Shown: positions 1 through 6,863 of the stretch, piece after piece | Layout: each line of letters starts with the position of its first letter | Numbering within the stretch: the first letter of the stretch is position 1 | NCBI GenBank assembly: GCA_021801545.1 | Contig: JAJYXX010000157.1 | Coordinates: forward strand, 1-6,914 | Source of the DNA: Chloroflexota bacterium | GTDB taxonomy: Bacteria; Chloroflexota; Limnocylindria; Limnocylindrales; CSP1-4 | DNA length: 6,914 bases | Direction of reading: 5' to 3' | Notes under the pieces: model-generated | Databases searched by the model: none | What the model saw: only the letters and a program-made list of their open reading frames with translations | What the model was told of the DNA's origin: nothing | Made by a program: the position numbers and the translations under genes

Positions 1-1
1 G

Positions 2-2173
2 GCCCTGCTCGCGGCGCCCGGCGGGTTGATCCCGGCCGGCGGCCTGATCCCTCCCGGTCTGCCGGGGCTCGGTCTGCCGGGGCTCGGTCTGCCGGGGCTC
101 GGTCTGCCGGGGCTCGGGCCCGTTCAACCGGGGTGGCCCGCTCTCTCGTTCGGCGCGGCCCCGGTTCAGGCCGCCACGTCCGAGCTGACCCTCGTCAGCG
201 ATGCGCGGTATGTCGTCCAGCCGGAGAAGGCCCGGGTCCACGTCGTCGTCGACCTGACGGTCACGAACCACCGGCCCGACACGACGACCCGACGCTTCTA
301 CTACCGGGACGCCTACCTCGCCGTGCTGCCCGGCGCGAGCCGCTTCAGCGTGACCGCCGATGGCGCGACGCCGTCCGTCCGCGTCCGCTCGAGGACGCGG
401 ACGTACACCGTGCTCGCGATCACGTTCGGCACGGACCTCTACTCGGGTCAGAGCCTGAAGCTGCGCCTCCAGTTCGATCTGCCCGACCCGGGCGGGCCCG
501 CGACCCGCGACGTGCGGATCGGGCCGAGCCTCGTCACGTTCCCGGTCTGGGCGTTTGCCTCGGAGGGGACGTCGGGCAGCTCGGTGACGGTCACGTTCCC
601 GCCCGGCTACGCGGTCCAGGTGTTCTCCGGGACGCTGCCGCCGCCGACGACCGCCGCCAACGGCTCGACCGTCTTCCGCACCGGGCCACTCGCCCGACCC
701 CTCGACTTCTACGCCTACCTGAGCGCCGACCGTCCCGCCGCCCTCGTGTCGAGCACCCTGCGGACGACGGTCGGCGACGTCCCGGTCGAGCTGATCCTCC
801 GGCGCTGGGCCGAGGACCCGGCCTGGGCCACCCGGGTCGGCGAGCTGTTCCGGCGCGGACTGCCAGTCCTGGGGGCCGCGATCGGGCTGCCCCTGCCGGC
901 CGCGGGGCCACTCATCGTCGAGGAATCGGCGAGCCGGACGATCGGGGGCTATGCCGGGCTCTTCGACCCCCGGACGCGGACGATCCAGGTCGCCTACTAC
1001 GCCGATTCGTTCGTCGCCCTCCACGAGGCGGCCCACGCCTGGTTCAATGGGCGCCTGCTGGCCGATCGCTGGGCGAACGAGGCGTTCGCCTCGTACTACG
1101 CCGCCGAGGCAGCCGCTGCCCTCGGCGTCACGGTCCGGCCCGCTCGGCTGACGTCGAAGCTGGAGAAGGCGCGTATCCCCCTGAACGCCTGGGGAGCCGT
1201 GGGGCGCGAGGCCCCGGACGTGGAGGACTTCGGCTACGCGGCCTCGCTCGAGCTCGCAATCCAGATCGGCGAACGAGCCGGCCCGGGCAGCCTGCGAGCC
1301 GTCTGGGCGGCCGCAGCGGCGGGGGAGGCCGCCTACCAACCGGTCGACCCGGCCCGACCCCGCGAATCGGGGTCAGGCGGCCCGCCCGACTGGCGCGGAC
1401 TGCTCGACCTGCTCGAGGAGCGGACCGGTGTCGGGTTCGCCAACCTCTGGGCGAGCTGGGTCGTGCGCCCGGAGGAGGTGTCGCTGCTCGACGCCCGGGC
1501 GGCGGCGCGACGGAGCTACCAGGCGACGATCCGCGCCGCCGGCGACTGGGAGCTCTCGCCGCTCATCCGCCAGGCGATGGATGCCTGGCGCTACGATCAG
1601 GCCGAGCAGCTCCTGGCGCAGGCGGCCGCCGTGCTGGAGGCACGCCCGTCGCTCGAGGCGGCCGCCCGGGCGGCCGGCCTAGCGCTTCCGTCGAGCGTGC
1701 GCGACGCGTTTGAGGGTCCGGCCGGTCCGGGCGCCGCCCTGGCGGACGTCCAGGCCGAGCTGGTCGCGATCGGTGAGGTCACCGCTGCCGCGTCGGCCGG
1801 GGAGCGACCCCGCGATGCGATCGAGACGATCGGGCTGGCCGGCCGGGAGCCCGATGGCGAGCTGGCGGCGGCGAAGGCGGCCTTCGCGGCCGGCGACGTC
1901 ACCGGTGCAGTCGAGCGGGCGCAGGCCGCCCGGAGCACGTGGCTCGGCGCGGCGGACGCGGGCCGGACGCGCCTGATCAGCGGGCTGCTCGCCCTCGTGG
2001 TCATCGTCGGCTCGGCGATCCTCGTTATCAGCGGATTCGTGGGTCGCCGCCGGCGCCGAGGCACCGGCGGCCGGCCCGGGGAGCCCGATCGGTACGCTAC
2101 ACTCGCGGGCGAGCCGGCCGGCGATCGCGGGGACCCGGATGCCTCGCTGCGGGGCGGTCGCGGCGGCCCGTGA
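2..2173 (+). CDS. 5'-partial membrane-anchored M1-like (gluzincin) zinc metallopeptidase
   Basis: Likely an extracytoplasmic zinc peptidase tethered to the cell membrane. The frame is open to the window edge and the first bases already read as a hydrophobic stretch (ALLAAPGG), so the true start probably lies upstream. The first in-frame start codon in view is TTG at 26, and residues are numbered from it. Residues 1-50 look like an enlarged signal-peptide core with GLPGL repeats, ending in a plausible AxA-type cleavage region (APVQAA). Residues about 52-270 look beta-rich. The zinc signature is HEAAH at 333-337, followed by WANEAFASYY with the third ligand at E352. This resembles the M1 HExxH...NEGFA motif, but with 14 rather than 18 residues between. 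Y404 in FGYAAS could match the M1 catalytic tyrosine. Residues about 500-640 are Ala-rich and helical. One membrane helix spans 650-673 and is followed by an Arg-rich, cytosol-facing tail. It is not a classical aminopeptidase N, because no GAMEN motif was seen. Substrate unknown. Confidence 0.82.
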   Translation, partial: ALLAAPGGLIPAGGLIPPGLPGLGLPGLGLPGLGLPGLGPVQPGWPALSFGAAPVQAATSELTLVSDARYVVQPEKARVHVVVDLTVTNHRPDTTTRRFYYRDAYLAVLPGASRFSVTADGATPSVRVRSRTRTYTVLAITFGTDLYSGQSLKLRLQFDLPDPGGPATRDVRIGPSLVTFPVWAFASEGTSGSSVTVTFPPGYAVQVFSGTLPPPTTAANGSTVFRTGPLARPLDFYAYLSADRPAALVSSTLRTTVGDVPVELILRRWAEDPAWATRVGELFRRGLPVLGAAIGLPLPAAGPLIVEESASRTIGGYAGLFDPRTRTIQVAYYADSFVALHEAAHAWFNGRLLADRWANEAFASYYAAEAAAALGVTVRPARLTSKLEKARIPLNAWGAVGREAPDVEDFGYAASLELAIQIGERAGPGSLRAVWAAAAAGEAAYQPVDPARPRESGSGGPPDWRGLLDLLEERTGVGFANLWASWVVRPEEVSLLDARAAARRSYQATIRAAGDWELSPLIRQAMDAWRYDQAEQLLAQAAAVLEARPSLEAAARAAGLALPSSVRDAFEGPAGPGAALADVQAELVAIGEVTAAASAGERPRDAIETIGLAGREPDGELAAAKAAFAAGDVTGAVERAQAARSTWLGAADAGRTRLISGLLALVVIVGSAILVISGFVGRRRRRGTGGRPGEPDRYATLAGEPAGDRGDPDASLRGGRGGP
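56..115 (+). repeat. Four perfect 15-bp tandem repeats encoding (GLPGL)4
   Basis: The unit GGTCTGCCGGGGCTC occurs four times without a mismatch at 56-70, 71-85, 86-100 and 101-115. It is in frame with the metallopeptidase gene and gives GLPGL four times. The DNA just before it encodes a looser GGLIPAGGLIPPG repeat. The identical codons in all four copies suggest recent slippage expansion. The encoded segment is elastin-like and hydrophobic, and lies where the signal peptide core or early linker would be. Confidence 0.95.
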
Positions 2174-2180
2174 CCCCCGG

Positions 2181-2207
2181 CCGCGACCCGGGACCGGGTC
2201 GTCGCGG
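2181..2207 (+). other. GC-rich hairpin in the pncB leader or after the metallopeptidase stop
   Basis: CCGCGACCCG and CGGGTCGTCGCGG form an inverted repeat: six perfect pairs (GACCCG/CGGGTC) close a GGAC loop, then a 3-nt bulge, then four more GC pairs. It begins 8 nt after the metallopeptidase stop codon. No T-run follows, so it is not a canonical intrinsic terminator. It may be a weak or Rho-assisted terminator, a processing site, or structure in the pncB leader. Confidence 0.4.
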
Positions 2208-2250
2208 GTACCGGACGGCAGCGCGACGGGAGCAGAGAGGAGATCTTCAC

Positions 2251-2298
2251 GTGACGACGTCGAGCCTCGCCGTGGTCCGACAGAGGCGAGGACGCTGA
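2251..2298 (+). CDS. Possible 15-codon leader peptide translationally coupled to pncB
   Basis: AGGAG at 2238-2242 (within AGAGAGGAGA) sits 8 nt before a GTG at 2251 and is among the best ribosome-binding sites in the window. That GTG is not in the pncB frame, which has no start codon here before 2298. It opens a short frame, MTTSSLAVVRQRRGR, ending at TGA 2296-2298, which overlaps the pncB ATG as TGATG. This is the classic layout of termination-reinitiation coupling. Its arginine codons are CGA, AGG, CGA and CGC, with CGA and AGG uncommon in the neighbouring genes. Alternatively the frame is an accident, or an indel has cut off a longer pncB N terminus. Function is unknown and the peptide may matter only as a translated leader. 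Confidence 0.42.
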   Translation: MTTSSLAVVRQRRGR

Positions 2299-3344
2299 TG
2301 GGCTCGCTCCGGCTGCGGCCGTCCCACGAGATCCTGTCGGGAGAGTCGGCCGACGTCTACTTCGCCCGCGCCGAGCGGATCCTCGAGCGCGAGGGCCTCG
2401 ACCCCATGGTCGTCATGGAGGTCTTCAGCCGCGAGTCGGGTGTCCTGTGCGGCATCGACGAGGCGAAGAACCTGCTCGCCCACGTCCTCGCCGACGCCGA
2501 TCCGGCCGACATCTCGGTCGAGGCGCTTGAGGATGGCGACCGCTTCGAGGCGAAGGAGGTCGTCCTCCGGATCCGCGCCCGCTACCGCCAGTTCGGCCTG
2601 TACGAGACCGCCTACCTGGGGATGCTCGCCCAGTCGACCGGCTGGGCGACGGCGGCTCGCGAGTGCGTCGAGGCGGCCGCGCCGCAGCCGGTCATCAGCT
2701 TCGGCGCCCGCCACGTCCATCCCGACGTCACCGACGTCCTCGACTACGCGGCGATCGTGGGCGGCTGTGTCGGTGCCTCGACGCCGGCCGGGGCACGACT
2801 GGCGGGGTTGCGCCCGACCGGCACGATGCCCCATTCGCTCGTTCTGATCTTCGGCGACACGGTGGAGGCCGCCCTCGCCTTCGATCGCGACCTCGAGTCG
2901 GACGTACCGCGGATCGTTCTCGTCGACACGTTCAAGGACGAGGCCGAGGAGGCGCTCCGGGTGGCGCATGCCCTCGGCGACAAGCTCTACGGGATCCGGC
3001 TCGACACGCCCGCCGAGCGCGGCCGGGTCACCCCGGACCTGGTGACCGAGGTGCGCGCCCGGCTCGACCAGGCCGGCTTCCGCGAGGTGAAGATCGTCGT
3101 CTCGGGTGGCCTGTCGCCCGATCGGATCCGCTACTTCAAGGAACACGACGCCCCGGTCGATTCGTTCGCGGTCGGTTCCTACATCAGTGGAGCCGCCCCG
3201 ATCGACTTCACCGCCGACATCAAGGAGATCGACGGGCGCCCGATCGCCAAGCGCGGCCGGATCCCCGGCCGGACCCCGAGCCCGCGACTCCGGCCGGTCG
3301 ATCTGGCGAGCTGGCGCGACACGCCGGAGGCCCGACCGGGCTGA
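2298..3344 (+). CDS. pncB: Nicotinate phosphoribosyltransferase (short, archaeal-like type II PRTase)
   Basis: Cytosolic enzyme of the Preiss-Handler NAD salvage pathway: nicotinate + PRPP (+ ATP) gives nicotinate mononucleotide + PPi. The protein is 348 residues, close to the short archaeal-type branch and shorter than enterobacterial PncB. Visible family marks are the N-terminal DVYFAR (19-24), the QFGLYETAYLG segment around 98-108, FGARHVHP (135-142), GTMPHS (175-180, whose H179 is the candidate for the autophosphorylated histidine of the family), VDTFKDE (209-215), RLDTP (234-238) and the phosphate-binding SGGLS (269-273), followed by VGSYIS (292-297). The start is ATG 2298, with GAGGA at 2288-2292 five nt upstream. 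The frame is open further upstream, but residues there do not resemble the family. It probably lies in one transcript with the leader ORF and the TPR gene. The C-terminal zinc-binding extension found in some homologues is not seen. Confidence 0.88.
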   Translation: MGSLRLRPSHEILSGESADVYFARAERILEREGLDPMVVMEVFSRESGVLCGIDEAKNLLAHVLADADPADISVEALEDGDRFEAKEVVLRIRARYRQFGLYETAYLGMLAQSTGWATAARECVEAAAPQPVISFGARHVHPDVTDVLDYAAIVGGCVGASTPAGARLAGLRPTGTMPHSLVLIFGDTVEAALAFDRDLESDVPRIVLVDTFKDEAEEALRVAHALGDKLYGIRLDTPAERGRVTPDLVTEVRARLDQAGFREVKIVVSGGLSPDRIRYFKEHDAPVDSFAVGSYISGAAPIDFTADIKEIDGRPIAKRGRIPGRTPSPRLRPVDLASWRDTPEARPG

Positions 3345-3402
3345 CTCGCGCCCCGGGGCCGGTCGCGGCGGAGACCCGGCGATCCGTGCGACCATCCCGG
3401 GC

Positions 3403-3855
3403 ATGGACCACAGTTCCGGCCACGACTCCGGCCACGATGCGGCGCCCCACGACCGGGATGCCGACGAGCCGCTCGACGCGGCGACCGAGTCGCGCGAAGG
3501 GGCGTACGCGCTGCTCCAGCGCGGCGAGGCGCTGATGCGCGGGCGCCATCACGCCCAGGCCTCGATCGTCCTCGAGCGGGCCGCCCGGATCGAGCCCGGC
3601 AAGGGGTCGATCCTCGAGGCGCTCGGGCGTGCCTACTACAACAGCGGGCAGCACGAGCGCTCGGCCGAGACGTTCAGCGTCCTGCTCGAGATCGATCCCT
3701 CCGCCCACTACGCCCACTACGCGCTCGGCCAGAGCCTGAAGCAGCTGGGCCGCTTCCGGGAGGCCCGGACACACCTCCGCCTGGCGGTTGCACTCAGCCC
3801 GGGCAGTCGGCTCTACCGCGGCGCACTCGATCGCCTGCCCGATCCGGGCGACTGA
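3403..3855 (+). CDS. Small TPR-repeat protein with His/Asp-rich N terminus
   Basis: The predicted protein is 150 residues, soluble, with no signal peptide or membrane helix. Residues 1-32 are polar and rich in His and Asp (MDHSSGHDSGHDAAPHDRD), probably disordered and possibly metal-binding. Three consecutive 34-residue tetratricopeptide units follow at about 33-66, 67-100 and 101-134. Each shows the family pattern of small and aromatic positions (for example LGRAYYNSGQHERSAETF, then LGQSLKQLGRFREARTHL) and ends in a Pro-containing turn (IEPG, IDPS, LSPG). TPRs serve as protein-protein scaffolds; no partner can be named. ATG 3403 lies 58 nt after the pncB stop and has no strong Shine-Dalgarno nearby. 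The downstream neighbour is convergent, so this gene probably ends the plus-strand block. Confidence 0.8.
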   Translation: MDHSSGHDSGHDAAPHDRDADEPLDAATESREGAYALLQRGEALMRGRHHAQASIVLERAARIEPGKGSILEALGRAYYNSGQHERSAETFSVLLEIDPSAHYAHYALGQSLKQLGRFREARTHLRLAVALSPGSRLYRGALDRLPDPGD

Positions 3856-3907
3856 CCGACGGGGCCCGGGCGGGCGACCGACGGCACGCGCCGGGACGCC
3901 GCACCGG

Positions 3908-4565
3908 TCAGGCCTCGCCGGACGCCTTGAGGCGGGCCAGCCAGAGGAGGCCGAGGATCGACTTCGCGTCGACGATCCCGCCGTCCCCGGCCGCCGCGAT
4001 CGCGTCCTGCCAGGACATCCGCACGAGCTCGAGCCATTCGTCCTCGTCGGGTCCGAGCCGGTTCTCGTGGGCCGGGCGGAGGTCGGTTGCCAGGTAGAGG
4101 TGCATCAGCTCGGTCGCGAAGCCCGGCGCCGTCCAGAAGCTCGCCAGGTGGCGCCAGCGACCGGCCCGCTGGCCGGTCTCCTCCTCGAGCTCGCGGGGCG
4201 CGGCCAGGGCGTGGTCCTCGATCGCGCCCGTGGCCGGGTCCACGTCGAGCGTCCCGGCTGGGATCTCGAGCATCGACCGGCTGGCGGCGGTGCGCCACTG
4301 GCGGACGAGGAGGACCCGGTCGTCCGAGTCGAGGGCGACGATCGCGACGGCGCCCGGGTGGCCGCAGATCTCCCGCGTCGCGCGCGTGCCGTCGGCCCGC
4401 TCGACGGTGTCGATCCGGAACGTCAGGTACCGGCCGCGGTGGATGATCCGGGACTCGATAACCATCTCGCGCAGATCGTCGTCGGCCCGGGGGTCCACTC
4501 CCGCGGCAGTGCCAGGAGCTGCGTCCGCTGCGGTGCCGGGAGTCGTTGCCGGGTCGGGCGCCGGC

Positions 4566-4585
<20 letters not shown>
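3908..4585 (-). CDS. Nudix hydrolase, ADP-ribose pyrophosphatase-like
   Basis: Likely cytosolic hydrolase of ADP-ribose or a related nucleoside diphosphate derivative (ADP-ribose + H2O to AMP + ribose 5-phosphate). From ATG 4585 the product is 225 residues. Residues 1-40 are Ala/Pro-rich and probably disordered. Residues 42-75 form the N-terminal beta segment usual for ADPRases. RQWR (95-98) and EIPAG (107-111) precede the Nudix helix, where E123, R131, E132, E135 and E136 fit E-x7-REUxEE, closed by G138. The stretch between PAG and E123 is about five residues longer than in common ADPRases, and P117 occupies the position of the first Nudix glycine. The start overlaps the ABC ATPase end by 20 bp, implying co-transcription. 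GAGGA directly abuts ATG 4585, which is too close to be ideal. ATG 4465 (M41) is an alternative that would keep the whole domain. Substrate is inferred. Confidence 0.85.
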
Positions 4586-5678
<1,093 letters not shown>

Positions 5679-5783
5679 CGATCTCCGCTCCTGCCGCAGG
5701 TTCGGTCAACGCGGGCCCTTGCATCCGGCCGAGCAAGGCGGACTCGGACGGGCCCCGTACGCGACGCGTCTCGCGGTCGAGTC

Positions 5784-5792
5784 ATCCTAGCA
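5784..5792 (-). promoter_or_regulatory. Candidate extended -10 promoter for the ABC ATPase gene
   Basis: On the minus strand the bases read TGCTAGGAT: a TGn extension followed by TAGGAT, four of six matching TATAAT. No good -35 is visible, which is compatible with an extended -10 promoter. Transcription would begin near 5777 and give a leader of about 100 nt before ATG 5678. Prediction from pattern only. Confidence 0.4.
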
Positions 5793-5965
5793 TCCGGCCG
5801 GGCGGGCGGCGCGTGGCCCCGACGGGTCCGCTGGGTCCGGTCCCGGCTGTTCGTCACCGGCGACCCCGGTCGTTCGTCGTCCCGGTTGCTCATGACCCCG
5901 GTGGTTCGGGGCCGCAGGTGCCCGGCCGGCGTTCGGTCGCCCGAACCAGGACGGGCCGAGTGGCG

Positions 5966-5971
5966 TATCGT
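5966..5971 (+). promoter_or_regulatory. Weak candidate -10 for the LysM gene
   Basis: TATCGT fits the TAnnnT pattern typical of high-GC bacteria. A start point about 7 nt downstream would fall at the GTG of the possible 18-codon leader ORF (5977) and about 55 nt before the LysM start. No -35 at normal spacing was found, so support is thin. Confidence 0.25.
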
Positions 5972-5976
5972 CAGGC

Positions 5977-6033
5977 GTGAATGGGCCGACCACCGTGGCC
6001 AGCCCGATGCGACGCGGGAGTGAGGAGGCGTGA
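5977..6033 (+). CDS. Possible 18-codon leader ORF overlapping the LysM gene start (TGATG)
   Basis: GTG at 5977 opens a frame reading MNGPTTVASPMRRGSEEA and stopping at TGA 6031-6033, which overlaps ATG 6033 by one base. It begins right where a transcript from the TATCGT box would start, so it might be translated from a leaderless or near-leaderless message; there is no strong Shine-Dalgarno before it. The LysM gene has its own AGGAGG inside this frame, so coupling is not required. Listed because the arrangement repeats that seen before pncB. It may be chance. Confidence 0.22.
   Translation: MNGPTTVASPMRRGSEEA
6023..6028 (+). promoter_or_regulatory. Consensus Shine-Dalgarno deciding the LysM start
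   Basis: AGGAGG lies 4 nt before ATG 6033 and only 1 nt before the alternative GTG 6030, favouring the ATG. Confidence 0.8.
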
Positions 6034-6425
6034 TGCGCGCGAGCGTCCAGTCCGGACCCGGACCCCGGCACCCCAGGTTGTCCTTGCGTTCACTGCCCCG
6101 GCGCTCAGCGCTGCCGGCGGCAGCCAGCTTCCTGCTCGTCCTGTCGCTCGCGGCCTGCGGCACGGCCGCGACACCGAGTCCGAGCCCGACCCCCACGCCT
6201 TCGCCGACCATGGAGCTGCTGCCGACGGTGGGACCAAGCAGCGAGCCGTCGCCGACCGTCGCTCCGTCGGCGACGACGGTCTACGTCGTGAAGAAGGGCG
6301 ACACGCTGATCGCGATCGCCAAGCGCTTCAAGATCACCCTCAAGGCGCTCCAGGCCGCGAACCCCCAGGTCACGGACCCGACGAAGCTGCAGATCGGCCA
6401 GAAGCTGGTGATCCCGGCCCCCTGA
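6033..6425 (+). CDS. LysM-domain lipoprotein
   Basis: Probably exported, lipid-anchored and peptidoglycan-binding on the cell surface. The product is 130 residues. It has a long basic n-region (1-25, including RHPRLSLRSLPRR), a hydrophobic core (26-39), and a lipobox LAAC with C42 as the lipidated cysteine. Residues 43-82 are a Pro/Ser/Thr linker (TPSPSPTPTPSPT), presumably a flexible spacer across the wall. One LysM domain follows at 83-127: YVVKKGDTL (84-92), IAKRF, ALQAANP and LQIGQKLVIP, all conserved positions of the family. It ends almost immediately after the domain, so there is no catalytic module. ATG 6033 is chosen because AGGAGG (6023-6028) is 4 nt upstream; GTG 6030 in the same frame would be only 1 nt away. 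It may act as a wall anchor or accessory factor; the exact role is unknown. Confidence 0.88.
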   Translation: MRASVQSGPGPRHPRLSLRSLPRRSALPAAASFLLVLSLAACGTAATPSPSPTPTPSPTMELLPTVGPSSEPSPTVAPSATTVYVVKKGDTLIAIAKRFKITLKALQAANPQVTDPTKLQIGQKLVIPAP

Positions 6426-6523
6426 TCCCGGCCGGGGCGAGCCCACGCGAGGCGAGGCCATGGCAGGCGGTCGCCCGGACGATCTGCGTCCCCTGCCGGC
6501 GACGCCATCCGGTGACGGACGAG
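6426..6523. other. Short spacer between LysM gene and tRNA-His 3' end
   Basis: This 98-bp convergent spacer has no gene. The LysM stop is followed by GC-rich self-complementary sequence (CCCGGCCGGG around 6426-6438), but no T-run follows on either strand, so no canonical intrinsic terminator can be called for either flanking transcript. Confidence 0.5.
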
Positions 6524-6600
6524 TGGGGTGGCCTACGGGGCTCGAACCCGTAACCTTCGGAGCCACAATCCGATGCTCTGCCGGTTGAGCTAAGGCCACC
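6524..6600 (-). tRNA. tRNA-His (anticodon GTG)
   Basis: On the minus strand the cloverleaf is complete. The 7-bp acceptor stem is GTGGCCT/AGGCCAC. The D-arm is GCTC...GAGC. The anticodon stem TCGGA/TCCGA encloses the loop TTGTGGC with anticodon GTG. The T-arm is ACGGG-TTCGAGC-CCCGT. An extra G at -1 (position 6600) faces the discriminator C73 (6527), the identity signature of histidine tRNA, here encoded rather than added after transcription. CCA (6526-6524) is encoded in the DNA. Total 77 nt including G-1 and CCA. Confidence 0.97.
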
Positions 6601-6617
6601 GCGGGCCCGGTCGCAGG

Positions 6618-6636
6618 ACGGCTCGGCGTGAGCCGT
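6618..6636. other. Perfect 7-bp hairpin in the tRNA-His 5' leader
   Basis: ACGGCTC and GAGCCGT pair perfectly around a 5-nt loop. The hairpin sits between the candidate -10 (6653-6658) and the mature tRNA 5' end (6600), so it would form in the precursor leader. It may affect processing or be an inverted-repeat protein site. Confidence 0.45.
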
Positions 6637-6652
6637 GGACGTGGGCGACGGG

Positions 6653-6658
6653 AGTATA
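6653..6658 (-). promoter_or_regulatory. Candidate -10 promoter of tRNA-His
   Basis: TATACT on the minus strand matches TATAAT at five of six positions and stands out in this GC-rich background. Transcription would start near 6646, about 46 nt before the mature tRNA. A possible -35, TTGCCG (6680-6685), lies 21 bp away, longer than the usual 17, so its role is doubtful. Confidence 0.6.
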
Positions 6659-6674
6659 GCCGGTCAGTGGCGGC

Positions 6675-6740
6675 TCGGTCGGCAATCGGTCGGCAGCCGG
6701 AGCAGCCGTGCCCAGGCGGCGGTGGCGGGTCGGTCGGCAG
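6675..6740. repeat. Three TCGGTCGGCA direct repeats in 11-bp register
   Basis: The 10-mer TCGGTCGGCA occurs exactly at 6675-6684, 6686-6695 and 6730-6739. Start-to-start distances are 11 and 44 bp, both multiples of 11, placing all copies on about the same face of the helix. They lie immediately upstream of the tRNA-His -10, and the first overlaps the TTGCCG candidate -35. Could be protein-binding sites or coincidence in GC-rich DNA. Confidence 0.6.
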
Positions 6741-6863
6741 CCGCGGCCGGCCGGCCCGAAGCGGCGGTTGCTCGGCGCCGGCTCCCTGCCGAGCGGTACT
6801 ACGGTCAGGTCCCGGCCCGGACCTTCGCGCGAGGGATTCAAGCACCTCCTGCGACTACGGTTC
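6741..6863. other. Intergenic stretch upstream of the 3'-edge reading frame
   Basis: Together with 6601-6740 this makes about 260 bp without a clear gene between tRNA-His and the frame starting at 6864. It contains a 6-bp hairpin AGGTCC-CGGCCC-GGACCT (6807-6824) and two copies of ACTACGGT (6798-6805 and 6854-6861) that resemble high-GC -10 boxes (TACGGT). Nothing else was recognised. Confidence 0.5.

Larger units (their letters stand above)
5679..5976. other. Divergent intergenic region between ugpC-type ATPase and LysM gene
   Basis: No convincing gene is present; long open frames here on both strands are Arg/Pro/Ser-rich by-products of high GC. The region holds the ATPase ribosome-binding site, an extended -10 for the minus strand at 5784-5792, a weak -10 for the plus strand at 5966-5971, a near-duplicated 17-bp sequence (5718-5734 and 5787-5803), and four CCGGNNGTTCG-like elements between 5843 and 5935. 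A small hairpin CCCCG-GTGGTT-CGGGG lies at 5896-5911. Confidence 0.7.

Noticed and set aside
133..1713. 526-aa alternative frame inside the metallopeptidase gene
   Set aside because: Composition dominated by Arg, Pro and Gly, typical of out-of-frame reading of GC-rich coding DNA; the other frame has the zinc motif, membrane helix and signal region.
3345..3402. Possible terminator from the CCCCGGGG palindrome after pncB
   Set aside because: Short palindrome, no T-run, and the next gene is co-directional 58 nt away, so a terminator is not supported.
2247..3404. 385-aa open frame on the minus strand opposite pncB
   Set aside because: Antisense shadow of a clearly conserved gene. It is rich in Arg/Gly/Val with no recognisable domain, as expected from GC-biased third codon positions.
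3856..3907. Bidirectional terminator between the convergent TPR and Nudix genes
   Set aside because: Only a GCCCGGGC palindrome and a GACCGACGG direct repeat (3854-3862, 3876-3884) are present; no stem with a T-run on either strand.
6842..6849. CACCTCCT resembling the 16S rRNA 3' end, and GGTCAGGTCC (6803-6812) resembling part of SRP RNA
   Set aside because: Neither is flanked by the rest of the RNA: no 16S helix 45 sequence and no GGAAGGAAGCA-type SRP core.
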